From positions 8,838,539 to 8,902,538 of the forward strand of contig NC_087070.1 of NCBI RefSeq assembly GCF_963678635.1: DNA of 64,000 nt, read 5' to 3'. This document shows positions 17,018 to 26,601 of this stretch, piece after piece. Each line of letters starts with the position of its first letter. The first letter of the stretch is position 1. Source of the DNA: Symsagittifera roscoffensis. Taxonomy: Eukaryota; Xenacoelomorpha; Acoela; Convolutidae. A model generated the notes under the pieces. That model made no database searches. It saw only the letters and a program-made list of their open reading frames with translations, and was not told the DNA's origin. The position numbers were made by a program, and so were the translations under genes.

Positions 17018-19101
17018 GCTTCCGATTTATGTGGCGTCATTCGCCTTGCGCCTTCCCTATGGGGAACGGCGCCCTCTTCTAGTTCGATTTCGTGTTCGAC
17101 GAAATTACAGCAACCGATGTCCGCCTTATGTTTTGAAAATACCTCGGCGTTCCAATTTAGGAGGTCCCGCAATTTTTCAAAATCTCCCTCACCTATTTTT
17201 CCTTTTAAATGTTCTATTTCTGGCAAAACCAGTTTGTCAGAATCTAGTTCATATGACGAGGGGCGTTCCGGAAAATTCGAGCAGCTTGATAAGCCGTCGT
17301 CCGTTTCGGATTTCATTGAAAACAATTTATGAATAGATTTTAATTCATTAATTCTCTTTAAGATTTTATCTTTATTTGCATGATAAGGACAGTCTTTCAC
17401 ACTATATTTCTTCGAGTTTTCTGTCTCCTCATAGTCGGTCCTCATCGGCAAGGCGTAGCCAAGCTTCTTTCCACGCTGGATTGAAACCGTGGTGTCCAGT
17501 GTGTTCAACAACACACTGACACACAGTCCGTTTCGCGTTACCGAGAAGCTCCGGCCTAAAATCACCGAACTCTGACTATTTGGATTCGGTACTAAGCAAA
17601 CCTGTTTACTATCACTCAACGAATTTAGATTTCTCGTTCTAAAAATTGCTACTACAGCTTGTCCTGGTTGTAATTTTACTTTTCTATCCAAAAAAACTGG
17701 TACCTTATTTTCGTCTGTTATTATCCTATTAATTGGTCTCTTAACATACTTTCGGTCCGGGTTTCTAATCCGTATCAGACCGTTGTTCAAATCAATCATC
17801 ACGTCAAAATTCCTGACAAAATCTCTGCCCAAGATGAATTGGTCGGCATCGTCCAGATTCTCTACCACCAGGAAGCTCATCCAAAGATCCCGTCCTCCCA
17901 TGTGGAGGACCGTTATTGGTGTTCTTCCGGCTACGTAGATAGCTCCTCGATTGACTGCAGCCAGTCGGAGATTCGTTGGAATCAGATCTTCCCGCGTGAA
18001 GCCCATTCTTTCCCAAGTTTTTATCGGCATCACACTCACTACCGCTCCTGTGTCCAGAAGCCCTGTGACTCCGATTTTTGTTCCGTTGGTGTCGAGCAGA
18101 TGTGCTGTCACATCTGCTTCATATCCAATGTGTACTGCGTCTTGTTCCATCATGGCGTCATGGCCTATCCTGCGGACCTTGAGTTCCTCTTCTCCCAAAT
18201 AGATCTGCCCTATTTGGTCATCATTTGTTGTTACATAAGTCCTGGTGTAGATGCTGATCCCATCCACGTTCAGCATCACTTGATACGGCCCATAGACTTC
18301 TAGGTAGCGTCCATGAAGTTTCTTCATGCGAGGGCCACCCGTCGTTAGTAGTGCCCTCACAGCCCTCGACTCGGTGCGTGGCTCCATCTGCCTCAGATAG
18401 TCTGCATATGTGTCCAAATGCATCAAAGTGAACTCATACGGTTCACTCAGATTTCTGATTACCTGATGCCCTGCCACCGAGATTATCGACTGTGTTTTAC
18501 TTCCTTGCGGTGCCATACCGAACCTCTGACCAGAGATAACATTAAGTTTCATGCTCAAGCTGCTTGGTGCTTTTGCCTCTTCAACTTCCGTTGCTTCAAA
18601 GGCGTTCAGTTGCTCCTGTAATTTTTCATCCTCCAGCTCGAGTTTCACCTTTTGCTCAATCTCTTTCGTCACTAGTTCCTGCTGTACTCTATTTATAGCA
18701 TCCCTCGCAGCTGCCCTATAATCGATTTTGAAGTCATCGGCCGCCGTTGCTGGTTCCGGTTCACATGCTTCCTCTGTTACCGCTTGCATCTTCTTTGCCA
18801 CCAGCTCTTGAGGTTTATTCTTTCTGCGTGCCTCCGCTTCACTCAAAAGTCGAGCCTTGCTGGCTTTCACTCCTGACAAAGCTTCTTCATGTCTTGGATG
18901 CTTGATGTCTGCCACTGCATCCCAGAATTGCGGACAATCTGATTTAAAATGACCTTCCAAGTTACAAAAGAAACACCTCGGGCCGAATTTCGCAATTACT
19001 CCTCTCATGAAATCCTCATGATCCAACTCTGATGCATCTTCGTCCTCGAGGCTAAAGCCTATTGCTTTCATGCCTTGTTTGTAAGCTGGGCATGCTGACA
19101 C
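16885..19101 (-). CDS. pro: Element A zinc knuckle and aspartic protease region
   Basis: It follows gag. Residues 43-56 form a CCHC zinc knuckle (CFFCNLEGHFKSDC). A charged, Glu-rich helical stretch spans ~60-175. The retroviral-type aspartic protease is around 325-460, with LLDTGAVVSVMP (DTG 350-352) and the later ILGRDFV strand. After it come residues typical of the protease-RT connector of Ty3-like elements (EHEIELEEG, GARRMTP, MLLEYDMIEPSKSPWACGVVMAKKKGG), i.e. the first RT strands. It adjoins gag on one side and pol on the other, as in other Ty3/Gypsy elements. The protease would cleave Gag and Pol during particle maturation. Confidence 0.85.
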   Translation of the reverse strand: MSACPAYKQGMKAIGFSLEDEDASELDHEDFMRGVIAKFGPRCFFCNLEGHFKSDCPQFWDAVADIKHPRHEEALSGVKASKARLLSEAEARRKNKPQELVAKKMQAVTEEACEPEPATAADDFKIDYRAAARDAINRVQQELVTKEIEQKVKLELEDEKLQEQLNAFEATEVEEAKAPSSLSMKLNVISGQRFGMAPQGSKTQSIISVAGHQVIRNLSEPYEFTLMHLDTYADYLRQMEPRTESRAVRALLTTGGPRMKKLHGRYLEVYGPYQVMLNVDGISIYTRTYVTTNDDQIGQIYLGEEELKVRRIGHDAMMEQDAVHIGYEADVTAHLLDTNGTKIGVTGLLDTGAVVSVMPIKTWERMGFTREDLIPTNLRLAAVNRGAIYVAGRTPITVLHMGGRDLWMSFLVVENLDDADQFILGRDFVRNFDVMIDLNNGLIRIRNPDRKYVKRPINRIITDENKVPVFLDRKVKLQPGQAVVAIFRTRNLNSLSDSKQVCLVPNPNSQSSVILGRSFSVTRNGLCVSVLLNTLDTTVSIQRGKKLGYALPMRTDYEETENSKKYSVKDCPYHANKDKILKRINELKSIHKLFSMKSETDDGLSSCSNFPERPSSYELDSDKLVLPEIEHLKGKIGEGDFEKLRDLLNWNAEVFSKHKADIGCCNFVEHEIELEEGAVPHREGARRMTPHKSEACRAEIEMLLEYDMIEPSKSPWACGVVMAKKKGGSLDFVATFVT

Positions 19102-19113
19102 ATGATGGTCTGT

Positions 19114-21531
19114 TTAACTGCAATTAGCACAAGAACGTCTCTTGTCCATATCATCCCTCGGTTTGTACCAATTGTTCCCTTGGTTTGCTGGTCCGTTGTT
19201 AAAATTTCCATAATTGTTCTTGTAATATCCAGATCTCGAAGGAGGTTTCAACAAAAGATACTCTTTTGATTTGAGCCTCAACTCCTCCGGTGTTGGCGCA
19301 TTAGTTGATAGTGGTGTGTAATGCGTTGCTAGCATCGTACGAAGTTCATCATTTTTCACACCATCGATGAATTTTGAGGCTACAGCCAGGTTCATCCTTC
19401 GGTTTGACTCATCCGGTTGGCTGCGTCTTCTCAGCATTTCCAAATCATCGAGAAACTTGTCTATTGTTTCATCTTCTCGTTGCCTCCGTTTCTCGAAGCG
19501 CATCATCGCCTGGTGCCCCTGCACCCCTGATCCGAAACGGTTTAACAAGATTTCGAAGATTTTCTCAGCAGTGTCACGTTGATACTGTTTCTTGGCCATG
19601 ACACAGTTCAGGGCTGTCCCTTCTAAGTTGCTGGTGAGCGCGCTGCATTCCTGTCTCTCCGACAAGTCCTCTTCCTCGAAATGCAGCTTCATTACCTCTA
19701 TCCAGGTATCAATACAGCCATCAGATTCGTCTTTGTAGCATCTTGGCTTCTTAAAGACTCTTCTGGACTTCTCACTGCGTTCATTGGTTCTAGATAACCT
19801 CGTCAGGAATGTCTCCAAAGACCTGTTCAGGGGTTCAAATGCTGTGGCCATTGCCGTAGCATCCCTTGAGTGTCCCGCTTGAGTGTCCTCACACCTTGTC
19901 GAAGGCTCTGTGTGCGGTGCATCCCTGCAATCCGAATCACCATGAGCGTTTCCTGCTTGACCTGCATGACTCCTCTTCGGGCTTGCATGCCCCCTGTTGC
20001 GGGAATCACTTCTCCCAGTCGCATGTCTGCCTTGCGTTGGTCGTTCGTTAGAGGTCTGTCTGTTCCCCGTTGAATTTGCTCTACTGTTCGGGCCCCATGC
20101 TGTATTACCCCTCGTGGCATAGCCTGATGAACTGCCCCTGCCTCTAGTGGATCCATACGTCTTCCTCCTTTGATGTTCATTGAAGTTCACCCTCGGTTCC
20201 CTGCTGGGACCTCCCGAGTTCGGCTCTCCTTCTTTTGGTCCACTCTTGCTGCTTCGTAGCCCGTCCAACCTATCCATGATAGCCTGCGTTCGCCTCTCCA
20301 TCATCGCGTCTATCTTTGTGTCAAGAGACCCAAGAGACTGCTCTTGCTGAATTCTTAACTTCTCCATGTCGGCTCTTAAGCGTAACTCCCTCTGTTCCGC
20401 CTCTCTTGTCATTCGCGACAAGTTCCTCGTCATATGTTCGTCCGTTCTTTCTTTCAAGCGTTTTTCGCTTCTGCCAACTTCTTGTCTGTTGCGGTTTATT
20501 TCTTCCCGCAGACTTTCTCTTTCAATGTGAACTGCTCTTTCTAGTTCACTCATCCTTATCGACATCTGTTCATTTTGTTCTCCTAAACTGCCCACTATGT
20601 TGTTTAAGGCTTCCTCTAGTGCTGCCCCGTTATCCACGAGTGGCGTCACTAGTGGCAGTGTAACCCTGTCAGTCCCAGGTAACTTCGTGCTTGTCGAGAT
20701 CCGGGCCTTGACTCTCTGCTTCAACGTCTTTTCATTATTTATTTCTGGATCCATTAACGCATTGCCTAGCCCTCTGGTTCTACTCTCTTCAGGTTGTGGC
20801 TCCGAACTTGTCCTAATCGCGAAGTCCTTTGACTGGCCCGGTGTGTTTGCCTCCTTGCTTATCGTTGTCACTACACCAAATGTGTCCATGGTTCCAGTCT
20901 CTCTTCCGACGTGTGCCTCACTCTCCTGGATCGAACTATTGAGGCTGACTTGAGATCCAAAGTCACCTTGCTCCTCTTCATCGTCTTCCTCCTGGGACTC
21001 ACCATCGTTTCCTGCTCCTCCTCCCATGCTGAATGGAAAGCTGTTTCCGAAGGTGTTCTTCATTCTTTCTGAGAACGATGATGAGGTTGTTTGTTTCCCA
21101 GTTCCGCTTGCCATCATAGTGTTGTCTGTCGGAGATATTCTAGTTGCCGTTACTTCAGTTGAGATGTCGGACAGTTCCGACATCTCCTCTCGATCCAATG
21201 TCCCGGTGGAAGTGGCAAAATCGTGGCCTTGTTCTACCGGGGTAGATTCACTCGCCAGCCTTCTGCCTCTCCCTTCCAGTTCATTTACTTCCTGGTTGTC
21301 ATTCATGGTATGGTCCGTATTGACCTCCACTTCCAACAGTTCTCTTCGCTCTTCTGAGGTCTTCTGACTTCTCGTTTCAACCATTCTGCCTGAAACCGTC
21401 TCTTCCTTATCGGACCGGGATCGCTTGATCCAATCCACAAAAGGATCGGTCATCGTTTTTCTCTGCTTTTCAGGTATGAATTTCCTAGAGCTATTACCTC
21501 GTTTTGGTATCCTTGACTTGTCTAAACTCAT
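19114..21531 (-). CDS. gag: Element A Gag (capsid) protein
   Basis: An 805-codon ORF, the first after the leader. The N-terminal ~270 residues are disordered and rich in Ser, Thr and acidic residues. A long coiled coil lies around 310-400 (EQNEQMSIRMSELERAVHIE onward). Next is a basic, Arg/Gly/Ser-rich stretch (STRGRGSSSGYATRG). The capsid-like domain (~575-760) has the hallmarks of Retrotrans_gag: FKKPRCYKDESDGCIDTWIE, LTSNLEGTALNCVMAKK, FEILLNRFG, EKRRQREDETIDKFLDDLEMLRRR. A Cys-rich motif near the C-terminus (SCANC) is the start of a zinc knuckle at the gag/pro boundary. The unusual length is due to the N-terminal extension. B keeps the same organisation. Confidence 0.88.
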   Translation of the reverse strand: MSLDKSRIPKRGNSSRKFIPEKQRKTMTDPFVDWIKRSRSDKEETVSGRMVETRSQKTSEERRELLEVEVNTDHTMNDNQEVNELEGRGRRLASESTPVEQGHDFATSTGTLDREEMSELSDISTEVTATRISPTDNTMMASGTGKQTTSSSFSERMKNTFGNSFPFSMGGGAGNDGESQEEDDEEEQGDFGSQVSLNSSIQESEAHVGRETGTMDTFGVVTTISKEANTPGQSKDFAIRTSSEPQPEESRTRGLGNALMDPEINNEKTLKQRVKARISTSTKLPGTDRVTLPLVTPLVDNGAALEEALNNIVGSLGEQNEQMSIRMSELERAVHIERESLREEINRNRQEVGRSEKRLKERTDEHMTRNLSRMTREAEQRELRLRADMEKLRIQQEQSLGSLDTKIDAMMERRTQAIMDRLDGLRSSKSGPKEGEPNSGGPSREPRVNFNEHQRRKTYGSTRGRGSSSGYATRGNTAWGPNSRANSTGNRQTSNERPTQGRHATGRSDSRNRGHASPKRSHAGQAGNAHGDSDCRDAPHTEPSTRCEDTQAGHSRDATAMATAFEPLNRSLETFLTRLSRTNERSEKSRRVFKKPRCYKDESDGCIDTWIEVMKLHFEEEDLSERQECSALTSNLEGTALNCVMAKKQYQRDTAEKIFEILLNRFGSGVQGHQAMMRFEKRRQREDETIDKFLDDLEMLRRRSQPDESNRRMNLAVASKFIDGVKNDELRTMLATHYTPLSTNAPTPEELRLKSKEYLLLKPPSRSGYYKNNYGNFNNGPANQGNNWYKPRDDMDKRRSCANCS

Positions 21532-24467
21532 TCTTTATTTGTCACTTTCCTATGCCCACTCTTGACTCAATTGCTAGAGACCTTATAGTTTTATTAACAA
21601 TAATAATGACACAACACAATAAATTTCACCAGATTCTACTAAATAGTGACCACGAATCCCTGTATGTTGTCAGAGTACAGTTTGTATAAAATTTATTCAC
21701 ACTAGCCGATTATCGGTCCAAAGATCTGGAAACTAGCACAATATGATGTTATCAGTCAATTTAAAAGATAGTGTACTCACTACCCAATCAAACACAGTTT
21801 AGGTTGATTTAAAATCAAAAACAAAAAATATATATTGACACAATATGAATGTATATATTAAAAACGTATGTGTCTTGTACTCTTAGTCGGTCGCAGTACA
21901 ATAGTCGAACCTGTCTTTTAAAGAAAAAGCTTCCCCTGCTTGGTGCTGCACCAAACAGACAAAACTTTGAAGGCAGTTATTTTCTCAAGTGGGCGTCTAT
22001 TGCACCCACCGAGTGCTGTGTTACCTTTCTGCCTTCGGACTGCCCGAGCTAGACCTACTAAAATCCTCAGGGCAGTCACTTTTCCCAAAAACGTATTATG
22101 TTCCAATCCACACCAATGAGTCACGCTCTTTTTAATTTAGACTTAGTGTCGCGAATATCCGAGTTCGGACCTGTTTTGTATTAGTCTGGTTCTTTTTGAA
22201 AGGCAAGTTACCAGTGCAGTCACTGATACCTAGCCTGTGTATTAATAACCTAATACCTCTCGCTTTTTAGTCTTTCTTTCGTTTACCTAAGTCCTTAATA
22301 AAATAATACCCCTCCGGATTGGCACAAATAGGACTCTTCCGGACTGTCAGAATATGGACCCCTCCGGATTTGGACCCCTCCGAGTTAGTTAATAGTAGAC
22401 CCCTCCGGATTTGGACCCCTCCGAATTAGCAACTATAAGACCCCTCCGGATTCGGACCCCTCCGGTTTTGTGGAAAGTAGACCCCTCCGGATTCGGAGCC
22501 CTTAGCTCTGTCAAAGTAGCTTTCCGTAGTTTTCTTAATTTCAGCTTATACCCCTCCGGATACGTTCTGCGTTGCTTTTATGCTGTTTGAATTAACTGGG
22601 AAGGGTATAGGGTCCTTTCCTAGACCCCTCCGGATTGAAGTTAAGGCACTTATTTGACAATTCACACTAACGGTGAAGGGTCTTATCACTTGCCTAATTT
22701 CGACTCTATTATGGTTGTCTTGTGCCTTCAGCCCTACCTTTTTGTCTAGAACTGTCTTAAGTTACTTAGTTCAATCGCTATCAACTTTTGGTAGGGGTAT
22801 AAGGGTTTTTTAGAAAAATTTATAAAACGTGAAGGGTGTACCCCTCCGGATTTGTGTAATTTGCTAAAAACAATCTCAAAAAATTTTCTCGCTCGCTTTT
22901 TCGAGTAATTCTCTTTCCTACTAGTAAGTTCTGCTAATTTCTGATCTATTGGTACCAAGATCAACTCAATTTGCTCAGTAGTTCCAAAGTTATTAACTAA
23001 AACGTCTTTCTTCCAAACTCAAAAATTTTCTCTCTTATAGGTTCCGCCTAGCTTTTTCTGCAAATCTGGTCCTTTCGACCTAAAAATTATTGATCTGAGC
23101 TCAGAAGGCCTATAATCTTCTAGTTCAATGCAAAAGACCCGATCTAAAACGCTTTTGTAGAAAAAATTTGCGAAAAACTATGCTACCTGGACCCCTCCGG
23201 ATTGATGAATCCACCAAATCAAACACGTTATGTTCGATTACTCTGCAACCCGGAAGGCTTTCGGGTAGCGGGTTTTAAAACTCGTAGATTCACTAGTCGA
23301 CGTTGTCCGAACAACTATTTTTACTGTCCTAACTCAAAGATTTCAAAAAATTTTCTGATTTTATAGTGTTTCTTACTATCAAAAAATGGGAAAATTCGGT
23401 TTTTAGTTCCAAAATAGTTCCAACCACTTCCGGACTAAACTTAACCAGTTCTATCTATTATAGTAGTGCAGTTACGATGTAACACACTAACTTAGCGCTT
23501 TTTTCCGTTTCAAAAAATATCGATATCTCAAAAATCGCGACTTGTGGGGGGATCAAAATATCGCTATTTTGACCCTAAAAACCGGTCTGTTTTCGTTGTT
23601 TTTCACTGAAAAACGATATAAGACTATTAATATAGGCTATACAAGTAATAATATTAGTAATACTAAACCCCTCCGGGTTTGTTTATTATCCGAATTAAGG
23701 TGCTTAACTCGGATATTCGCAGTTCGGTGAAGGGTCACTACAGTGCAGCACTGTCGAGCCCCCCACAGATTACTATCTTACTTTTTGTACCAAAAGGGAT
23801 ACAAAACTTGTTAACGATACCCAACAGTCGATTGTTGTTGTCGTTGAGCCCCTTTTTGTTGCTCCTTGTACTGCTTGCCGGATCGGTCTTCACCCAAGAC
23901 CCTTCCGAATTGAGCGCAAATCAGCTGACCCTTCCGGATTGAGCGCAATTTATCATTAACGTGCTTAAATGCTCAAATAACCCTACAGTACAAGCCTCAC
24001 AAACGGGCTACAAAATTGATCGTAACGATCCTGACTGATATAAATGCCTGTAACAACAATATATCTATCAACAACAAACGGGGGGGTTGAATCACATCTT
24101 GTCTGGGGGGATGATTTCTACTGATTTTTTACTTTTTTTACTGTTTTTGGTTTTTTCGGTTATTTTTTATGTTTTTTGTTTTTCTTGGGTACTATACTAC
24201 TTTTTGTTTGGTTTTGCTTATATCTTTAAGTGTTTTTGGTCACAAACCACTCAGGGGATGAGGGGTTCATGATTCCCCCCACCCTTCCTGGTTCGTGAAT
24301 TTTCGGTCTTAACTAGGTTAAAAAACTATTCACGGTAATCCGGAAGGCTTCCGCGTTCCGAACTACCCTTCCGCCCCGGCTGTTTAGGCCTATTAAGGGC
24401 GTTAATGTGAGCATCCGCTCGGCGCGGAGTGCTCGTTAACGGTTCCGCCGGTCATGATGTTATGAAA
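21532..24467 (-). other. Element A long leader (5'UTR) with CCTCCGGATT-like motifs
   Basis: About 2.9 kb between PBS and gag without a supported ORF. Between ~22300 and 24370 the motif ACCCCTCCGGATT (plus strand; sense AATCCGGAGGGGT) or close variants occurs more than fifteen times, densest at 22305-22630. Other features are a G-run (24079-24085 and 24105-24110) and poly-T stretches. B has a homologous leader (42347-45230). Related motifs also occur in the LTRs. The leader probably holds packaging or dimerisation signals, but that is inference. Confidence 0.65.
22305..22635. repeat. Cluster of ACCCCTCCGGATT motifs, element A leader
   Basis: Roughly a dozen copies or near copies in 330 bp, often in pairs such as GGATTTGGACCCCTCCG. 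The spacing is irregular, so it is a cluster of short sites rather than a tandem satellite. Element B has a comparable, more eroded cluster at about 43115-43430. Confidence 0.75.
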
Positions 24468-24488
24468 GAATAACACCCAGGAGCGCCA
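24468..24488 (-). promoter_or_regulatory. Primer-binding-site candidate, element A
   Basis: The sense strand reads TGGCGCTCCTGGGTG onward, starting with TGG as expected for pairing to a tRNA 3' CCA end. It lies 12 bp inside the 5' LTR end, a wider gap than usual. B has the same sequence at the same 12-bp distance (45233-45253). I could not identify the tRNA. Confidence 0.5.
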
Positions 24489-24500
24489 TAAAAACATACA

Positions 24501-25424
24501 TGTAACATTCGCCCGGAAGATACATATCGACGGATAACAAAACTAAGTCTTAAGACGACTGGCTAGCGTCTAAACAGAGCTTTGCATGTTTTTAACCGTC
24601 TCTACCAAGCCAGTACTTTTCGGTGGTCTTTCTTACATCAGGTCGACAAAAACGTTACTGTTCTCCGGCTTCGACCAGAACGCTCAAATTAACTGAATTA
24701 CATGCAAAATTAGTGAGCTCATGGCTGGGTCTCAGTATCCCCAGACCACGAGGTCACTCCTAAAAACAGGGCTACTACTTATTATATTACTATTGTTTTT
24801 GTTCAGTAGATAAAAACCATCATCTCCATCGAAGATGGATCAACCCTTTCCCCCCAACTCCTAGCTTCTCATCCTTATCAAAATGAATCCAGTTGTTAAT
24901 TAAATTCAATTCAGGACATGACAAGAAGCTAAAAGTTTATATAAAAGGCTAAAAGTTCCAGTCCCGAAACCCTTCCGGATTCTTGAATCCAGTGAATCAA
25001 GCTCCTCAAGTTCAATTTCACGCCAATCCGGAAGGCTGGTTCTCACCCTTCACCGTTGTTGGCAACGGCCTTGCAACTATTGTAGCAGCACAATAGTTAC
25101 AACTTGGAACGTTCTCTGCTATTGTAGTTCGTTGTCGTTTTTCTTTAATCTCGATTTTTCGTTCTGTTCGCAATCACAGATAAAGTTGTTCTGTTTTTAT
25201 TAGTTCTTTTTCTAAAATGGCCGTTTCTGACGTTTCTCAGAAATGTTACGTCATCTCTTCGAAAATTTAAAATTTTAAAATACGGGAATATCCTGACCTT
25301 CACCGTTCTGCCAATCATCCGAATAACGTCGTTAATCCTTCGAAATCATCAACTCGGAAGGCTTACTGCTAAAAATTCGAAGTCTGCATAAATTGCATTT
25401 TGGCCATTCTGGTCGAATGTCACA
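24501..25424 (-). repeat. Element A 5' LTR
   Basis: 924 bp, the partner of 2768-3691, ending TGTCACA directly next to the TGT target duplication and the remaining terminal units of B. It should carry the promoter: a TTATATAA palindrome (24937-24944), the perfect hairpin TTTCTGACGTTTCTCAGAAA (25224-25243) and TTACGTCA next to it. Confidence 0.93.
24937..24944 (-). promoter_or_regulatory. Candidate TATA element in element A 5' LTR
   Basis: TTATATAA lies about 480 bp into the LTR in the sense direction and is preserved in both A LTRs. It is palindromic, so it does not show direction by itself. The matching position in B is weaker (TTGTATAAG), so this is only a candidate. Confidence 0.3.
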
Positions 25425-25674
25425 TGTAACATTCGCCCGGAAGATACATATCGACGGAAAATAAAACTACGTCCTAAGACGACTGGCCAACGTCTAAACA
25501 GAGCTTTACATGCTTTTAACCGTCTCTACCAAGCCAGTACTTTCGGTGGTGTAACATTCGCCCGGAAGATACATATCGACGGAAAATAAAACTAAGTCCT
25601 AAGACGACTGGCCAACGTCTAAACAGAGCTTTACATGCTTTTAACCGTCTCTACCAAGCCAGTACTTTCGGTGG
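25425..25674 (-). repeat. Two 125-bp LTR-terminal units of element B in tandem
   Basis: Units 25425-25549 and 25550-25674 are near identical and are followed by a third that starts the LTR proper at 25675. Each starts TGTAACATTCGCC and ends CTTTCGGTGG. With 2640-2764 they formed a head-to-tail array. B's 5' LTR at 45266 has only one unit. Confidence 0.9.
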
Positions 25675-26588
25675 TGTAACATTCACCCGGAAGATACATA
25701 TCGACGGAATATAAAACTAAGTCCCAAGACGACTGGCCAACGTCCAAACAGAGCTTTACATGCTTTTAACCGTCTCTACCAAGCCAGTACTTTCGGTGGT
25801 CTTTCTAACATCGGTTCGACAAAAAACGTTACTGCTTTCGGCTTCGGTCAAAACACTCAAATTAACTCAATTACATGCAGAAATAGTGAGCTCATGGCTG
25901 GGTCTCAGTATCCCCAGACCACGAGGTCACTCCTAAAATCAGGGCTACTACTATTTATTGAATTATTACTGTTTTTGTTCATTAGATAAAAATCATCATC
26001 TCCATCAAAGATGAATCAACCCTTTCCCCCAACCCCTAGCTTCTCATCTTAGTAGAATGAATTTAGATGTTAATTAAATTCAACTCAGAACATGACAGGG
26101 AAGCTGAAAGTTTGTATAAGTTAATAAAAGTTCCAGTCCCGAGACCCCTCCGGATTCCTGAATCCGGGGAAATAAGGATCTTATTTTCCTTCCGGAAGGC
26201 TGGTTTTCCAATTTTCACCGTTGTTCGCAACGGCCTTGCAACTATTGTAGCGACACAATAGTTGCAACTCGGAGCGGTGTCTGTTACTTCTGCAATTCGT
26301 CGTTGTTTTTCTGGCACAATTCTCGTTGTTCACGCTATCGCAACTAATGTTGATGTGTTTTTCTTCCGGTTTTCTGCCAAAATGGCCGTTTCTGACGTTT
26401 CTCAGAAATATGACGTCATACTTCGAATTTTTAAAATTTCAAAATACCAGAATATCTTGACCTTCACCGTTTGACTACTCGTCCCAATAACGTTGTTAAT
26501 CACTTAAAACCGTCAATTCGGAAGGTTCGCTGTTAAAAACTCGAATATGCTGAATCTGCATTTTGGTCCATTCTGGTCGAATGTCACA
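25675..26588 (-). repeat. Element B 3' LTR (proper)
   Basis: 914 bp from TGTAACATTC to GAATGTCACA, partner of 45266-46186. It carries a perfect CRE-type TGACGTCA (26411-26418) next to the TTTCTGA/TCAGAAA hairpin, and a sense-strand AATAAA near 25953 that could act as poly(A) signal. Confidence 0.88.
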
Positions 26589-26601
26589 TACTCCCCGGAC
26601 A
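26589..26601 (-). promoter_or_regulatory. Element B polypurine tract
   Basis: Sense TGTCCGGGGAGTA directly upstream of the 3' LTR, identical to that of element A. Confidence 0.8.

Larger units (their letters stand above)
2768..25424 (-). mobile_element. Element A: young 22.7-kb Ty3/Gypsy LTR retrotransposon nested in B
   Basis: Bounded by two 924-bp LTRs (2768-3691 and 24501-25424) that begin TGTAACATTCG and end CGAATGTCACA on the plus strand. By eye they differ at about four positions (about 0.4%), so the insertion is recent. It is flanked by TGT on both sides (2765-2767 and 25425-25427). In the sense direction it holds a PBS-like site, a 3-kb leader, gag, protease, RT/RNase H/integrase with a macrodomain-like C-terminus, a 2342-codon third ORF, PPT and 3' LTR. 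It is nearly whole, with about two interruptions. I see no counterpart of the small coiled-coil ORF or the canonical SGNH module found in B and C. Confidence 0.92.

Noticed and set aside
22305-24370. Protein-coding gene in the 3-kb leader
   Set aside because: The only open frames are short, not shared between A and B, and without recognisable motifs.
25425-25674. The 125-bp units as an independent satellite or a CRISPR-like array
   Set aside because: There are no unique spacers; the units are contiguous and identical to the end of the adjoining LTR, so they are LTR-derived.
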